Part shown: in pieces, positions 5,594-7,514 of the stretch | Numbering within the stretch: the stretch's first letter is position 1 | Layout of the letters: the number at the start of each line of letters is the position of its first letter | Source: an uncultured Collinsella sp. | Lineage (GTDB): Bacteria > Actinomycetota > Coriobacteriia > Coriobacteriales > Coriobacteriaceae | Length of the DNA stretch: 7,514 nt | Assembly: GCA_900544425.1 (NCBI GenBank) | Contig: UQUX01000087.1 | Location: forward strand, 1 to 7,514 | Direction: 5' to 3' | Notes under the pieces: model-generated | Told to the model about the DNA's origin: nothing | Seen by the model: the letters and a program-made list of their open reading frames with translations, nothing else | The model's database searches: none | Translations under genes and position numbers: made by a program

Positions 5594-7514
5594 CGCCGCC
5601 GCTCGTGGCGTGCACGCCACAGTTGCAGATAGTGCCCAATCTGCGCCGATTCGATGCGCTGGTAGGAGCTCGTGGGCAGCGACGTTAAGAACTTCTTTCC
5701 GTAGCCCTTCGTCACCAGGCGCGGGTCGGCCAGAATCAGCACGCCGCAATCGGTCGACGAGCGGATAAGGCGGCCGGCCGCCTGCTTGACCTCGAGCACC
5801 GCCTCGGGCAGCGAATAGCGCGCCCAAGCGCGGTCTTCGCGCAGGTTGCGCTCGCACGAGAGCGGGTCCGTGGGACTCGAGAACGGCAGCTTGGGAATGA
5901 TGACGCAGCGCAGCGTCTCGCCGCTGGCGTCGAATCCCTCCCAGAAGGCCTTAAGGGCAAAAAGCGACGAGGTCGGCTCGTTGATAAACCGGTCGCGCAG
6001 GCGACGAGGAGATGAGTTGCGCTGCTGGCAGTTGAGCTCCAGACCCGCACGGGCCATCTTAGGCTCAACGCGGGCGTACAGGTCTTCCATGTCGCGCCGA
6101 TTGGTGAACAGTGTGAGCACCGATCCGCCCATGGCAAGATGGGCGTCGACCAGCACGCGCTCGAGCGCTGTAAGATAGCTCTCACGATCGCGCGGATCGG
6201 GGATATCGCCCGCAACGACTACAGCCATGTTCGAATCGAAGTCGTAGCTCGAGTCCAAGTGCAGCGACGAGGATGTTGAAGCACCGATGCGATCGAGACC
6301 GACCGCGTGGTTAAAGTGTTCAAAGCTTTTGGACACCGTCATGGTCGCCGAGGCAAAGATAGCCGTGTGAACCTCGGGCAGCCACTCGGTTGCCAAGGCC
6401 TCGCCAATGTCGATGCGCTCTGCGGTCATTGACTCTCCGCCGGCACGCAGCCTGCGATTGACCTGCAGCGAATACACGTAGTGTTCATCGGTGCCGTCAA
6501 TGATGAGTTTGAGGTTCTCGGCCAGCTCGTGCAGGCGGCGCGAAATATCACCCAGGTCGACAACAACCTCGGGCTTGTCGGCGGCGACGGCTTGCACCAG
6601 CGCGTCGACGCTCTTGTCAGCTTGTTCCAATGCGTCGATGGCAGTGTAGGCCGACTGTAAGAAATCATGCCAGTCGTCAGATTCGCGCAGCTCGGGGCCA
6701 ATCCATAGATTGGCATTGTCATAACCCCCACGGGCACGGCGGCCGAGCTCGCGAACGCCATCGAACACGTCGGCGATTGCCATGCTCGCGCGCGCAACCG
6801 TCGACGTCGCCTTGGCAGTAAGGCCCAAATAGAGCGTAGAGCCCTCGGAGGTTGCCAAATCACGGGAGACCTGGCTTAGCGCACCGGTGCTCGAGCCACC
6901 CAGGCGCTCAAACAGAACGCGTGATTCGTCCGCCGACACCACGCGCGCCCACTGACGGCGCGCCTCGCGCTCGATAGAATGAGCCTCGTCGATTACCCAA
7001 TGACGAATCGGAGGCAAAATCCTGCCCTCGGCCGCAACATTGCGGAACAGCAGGGAATGGTTGGTGACCACCACATCGGCATGCGCCGCACGACGGCGAG
7101 CGCCGTGGACCAAACATTTATCAGGGAAAAACGGGCAGAGGCGGCGAGCACACTCGCGCGAGGCCGTCGTAAAGTCGGGGCGGTTGACGCTGCGCCACCG
7201 AATGCCAAGCGAGTCGAGGTCGCCATCGGCTGATTGGCAGACGTACGCCATAATGACCGCGACCGCCGTGAGCGTGTCCGCCGGATCGCGCTTGGTGGTA
7301 ATCTCGACCTGGCCTCGGCTCATGCGCTCAAGCTTGCGCAGGCACGGATAGTGGTCATAGCCCTTGAGAGCGCAAAATGACAGACCACCGTCCAGTTGCT
7401 CGGCAAGTTTTGGCAGCTCATGGTACATGAGCTGGTCTGCAAGATTGTTCGATTTGGTCGCAATACCAACCGTGATGTTGTTACGGCGTGCCGCCTCGGC
7501 AAAAGGCACCAGAT
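5590..7514 (-). CDS. DinG/XPD-type iron-sulfur ATP-dependent DNA helicase, C-terminal part (5' end outside the window)
   Basis: About 640 codons of a superfamily 2 helicase are present. Numbering from the Val codon at 7507-7509, motif Ia is near 11-28. Four cysteines spaced like the 4Fe-4S ligands are at 56, 120, 125 and 132, and AAHADVVVTNHSLLF (141-155) follows. The DEAH box is at 174-177 and SAT (motif III) at 387-389. FWEGFD is at 522-527, and QAAGRLIRS (motif VI) at 576-584. The frame is open to the window edge. LVPFAEA there matches the stretch just after the Walker A helix in DinG proteins, so the GTG at 7507 is an internal Val and the ATP-binding loop lies just outside. DinG enzymes unwind DNA 5' to 3', including R-loops and other replication obstacles. 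The motifs present look intact. The stop codon overlaps that of the pafC-like gene. Confidence 0.92.
   Translation of the reverse strand, partial: LVPFAEAARRNNITVGIATKSNNLADQLMYHELPKLAEQLDGGLSFCALKGYDHYPCLRKLERMSRGQVEITTKRDPADTLTAVAVIMAYVCQSADGDLDSLGIRWRSVNRPDFTTASRECARRLCPFFPDKCLVHGARRRAAHADVVVTNHSLLFRNVAAEGRILPPIRHWVIDEAHSIEREARRQWARVVSADESRVLFERLGGSSTGALSQVSRDLATSEGSTLYLGLTAKATSTVARASMAIADVFDGVRELGRRARGGYDNANLWIGPELRESDDWHDFLQSAYTAIDALEQADKSVDALVQAVAADKPEVVVDLGDISRRLHELAENLKLIIDGTDEHYVYSLQVNRRLRAGGESMTAERIDIGEALATEWLPEVHTAIFASATMTVSKSFEHFNHAVGLDRIGASTSSSLHLDSSYDFDSNMAVVVAGDIPDPRDRESYLTALERVLVDAHLAMGGSVLTLFTNRRDMEDLYARVEPKMARAGLELNCQQRNSSPRRLRDRFINEPTSSLFALKAFWEGFDASGETLRCVIIPKLPFSSPTDPLSCERNLREDRAWARYSLPEAVLEVKQAAGRLIRSSTDCGVLILADPRLVTKGYGKKFLTSLPTSSYQRIESAQIGHYLQLWRARHERRR
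5605..5620. other. Perfect 16-bp palindrome at the convergent gene junction
   Basis: GTGGCGTGCACGCCAC is fully self-complementary. It starts 12 bases after the stop of the pafC-like gene and lies within the last codons of the helicase gene. As RNA it could form a 6-bp GC-rich stem with a 4-base loop. No T-tract follows on the plus strand, so it is not a standard intrinsic terminator. It could be a weak transcription stop, an operator-like site, or chance in GC-rich DNA. Confidence 0.4.

Noticed and set aside
5605..5620. Intrinsic terminator for the regulator operon
   Set aside because: The hairpin is possible, but no T-tract follows on the plus strand, and on the minus strand it would lie inside the coding sequence before the stop.
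7507..7509. GTG as the true start of the helicase
   Set aside because: The reading frame continues past it to the window edge, and the residues match the internal DinG segment that follows Walker A. A start here would delete the ATP-binding loop.

Overview
The window looks like chromosomal DNA from a high-GC actinobacterium, most likely of class Coriobacteriia and Collinsella-like. The reasons are the GC-rich codon use, the PafB/PafC-type WYL regulator pair and the general style of the acidic, Ala/Glu/Pro-rich membrane protein. This assignment rests on impression and family knowledge, not on a search. Five protein genes fill almost all of the sequence. I see no RNA gene, insertion sequence, CRISPR array or phage gene.

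Left part, minus strand (1-3468): a two-gene operon read right to left. The first gene (3468 to 289) encodes a 1059-residue membrane protein. Its two ends carry the two halves of an M28-type (aminopeptidase-like) metallopeptidase fold. Four predicted membrane segments lie in the N-terminal half, and about 665 residues of acidic, low-complexity sequence separate the halves. Several residues expected to bind metal or act in catalysis are changed by eye alignment, including the bridging Asp (Cys here) and the general-base Glu (Ser here). It is therefore either a divergent enzyme or a pseudoenzyme. Twenty-one bases later comes a 72-residue single-pass membrane protein (267 to 49), followed by a hairpin at the window edge that is probably the operon terminator.

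Middle, plus strand (3469-5593): a 198-bp divergent intergenic region holds the likely promoters for both directions. Two overlapping WYL-domain transcription factor genes follow (3667-4689 and 4676-5593). By order and sequence they resemble pafB and pafC, which in mycobacteria form a heterodimeric activator of the LexA-independent DNA damage response. Both have altered WYL signature residues.

Right part, minus strand (5590-7514): the C-terminal ~640 codons of a DinG/XPD-type iron-sulfur DNA helicase. The gene enters from the right edge, and its Walker A region lies outside the window. Its stop codon overlaps the stop of the pafC-like gene by 4 bp, so the two genes converge with no spacer. 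A DNA-damage regulator pair beside a repair-type helicase makes a plausible genome-maintenance neighbourhood. Any link between the regulators and the divergent membrane operon is inference from the shared promoter region only.
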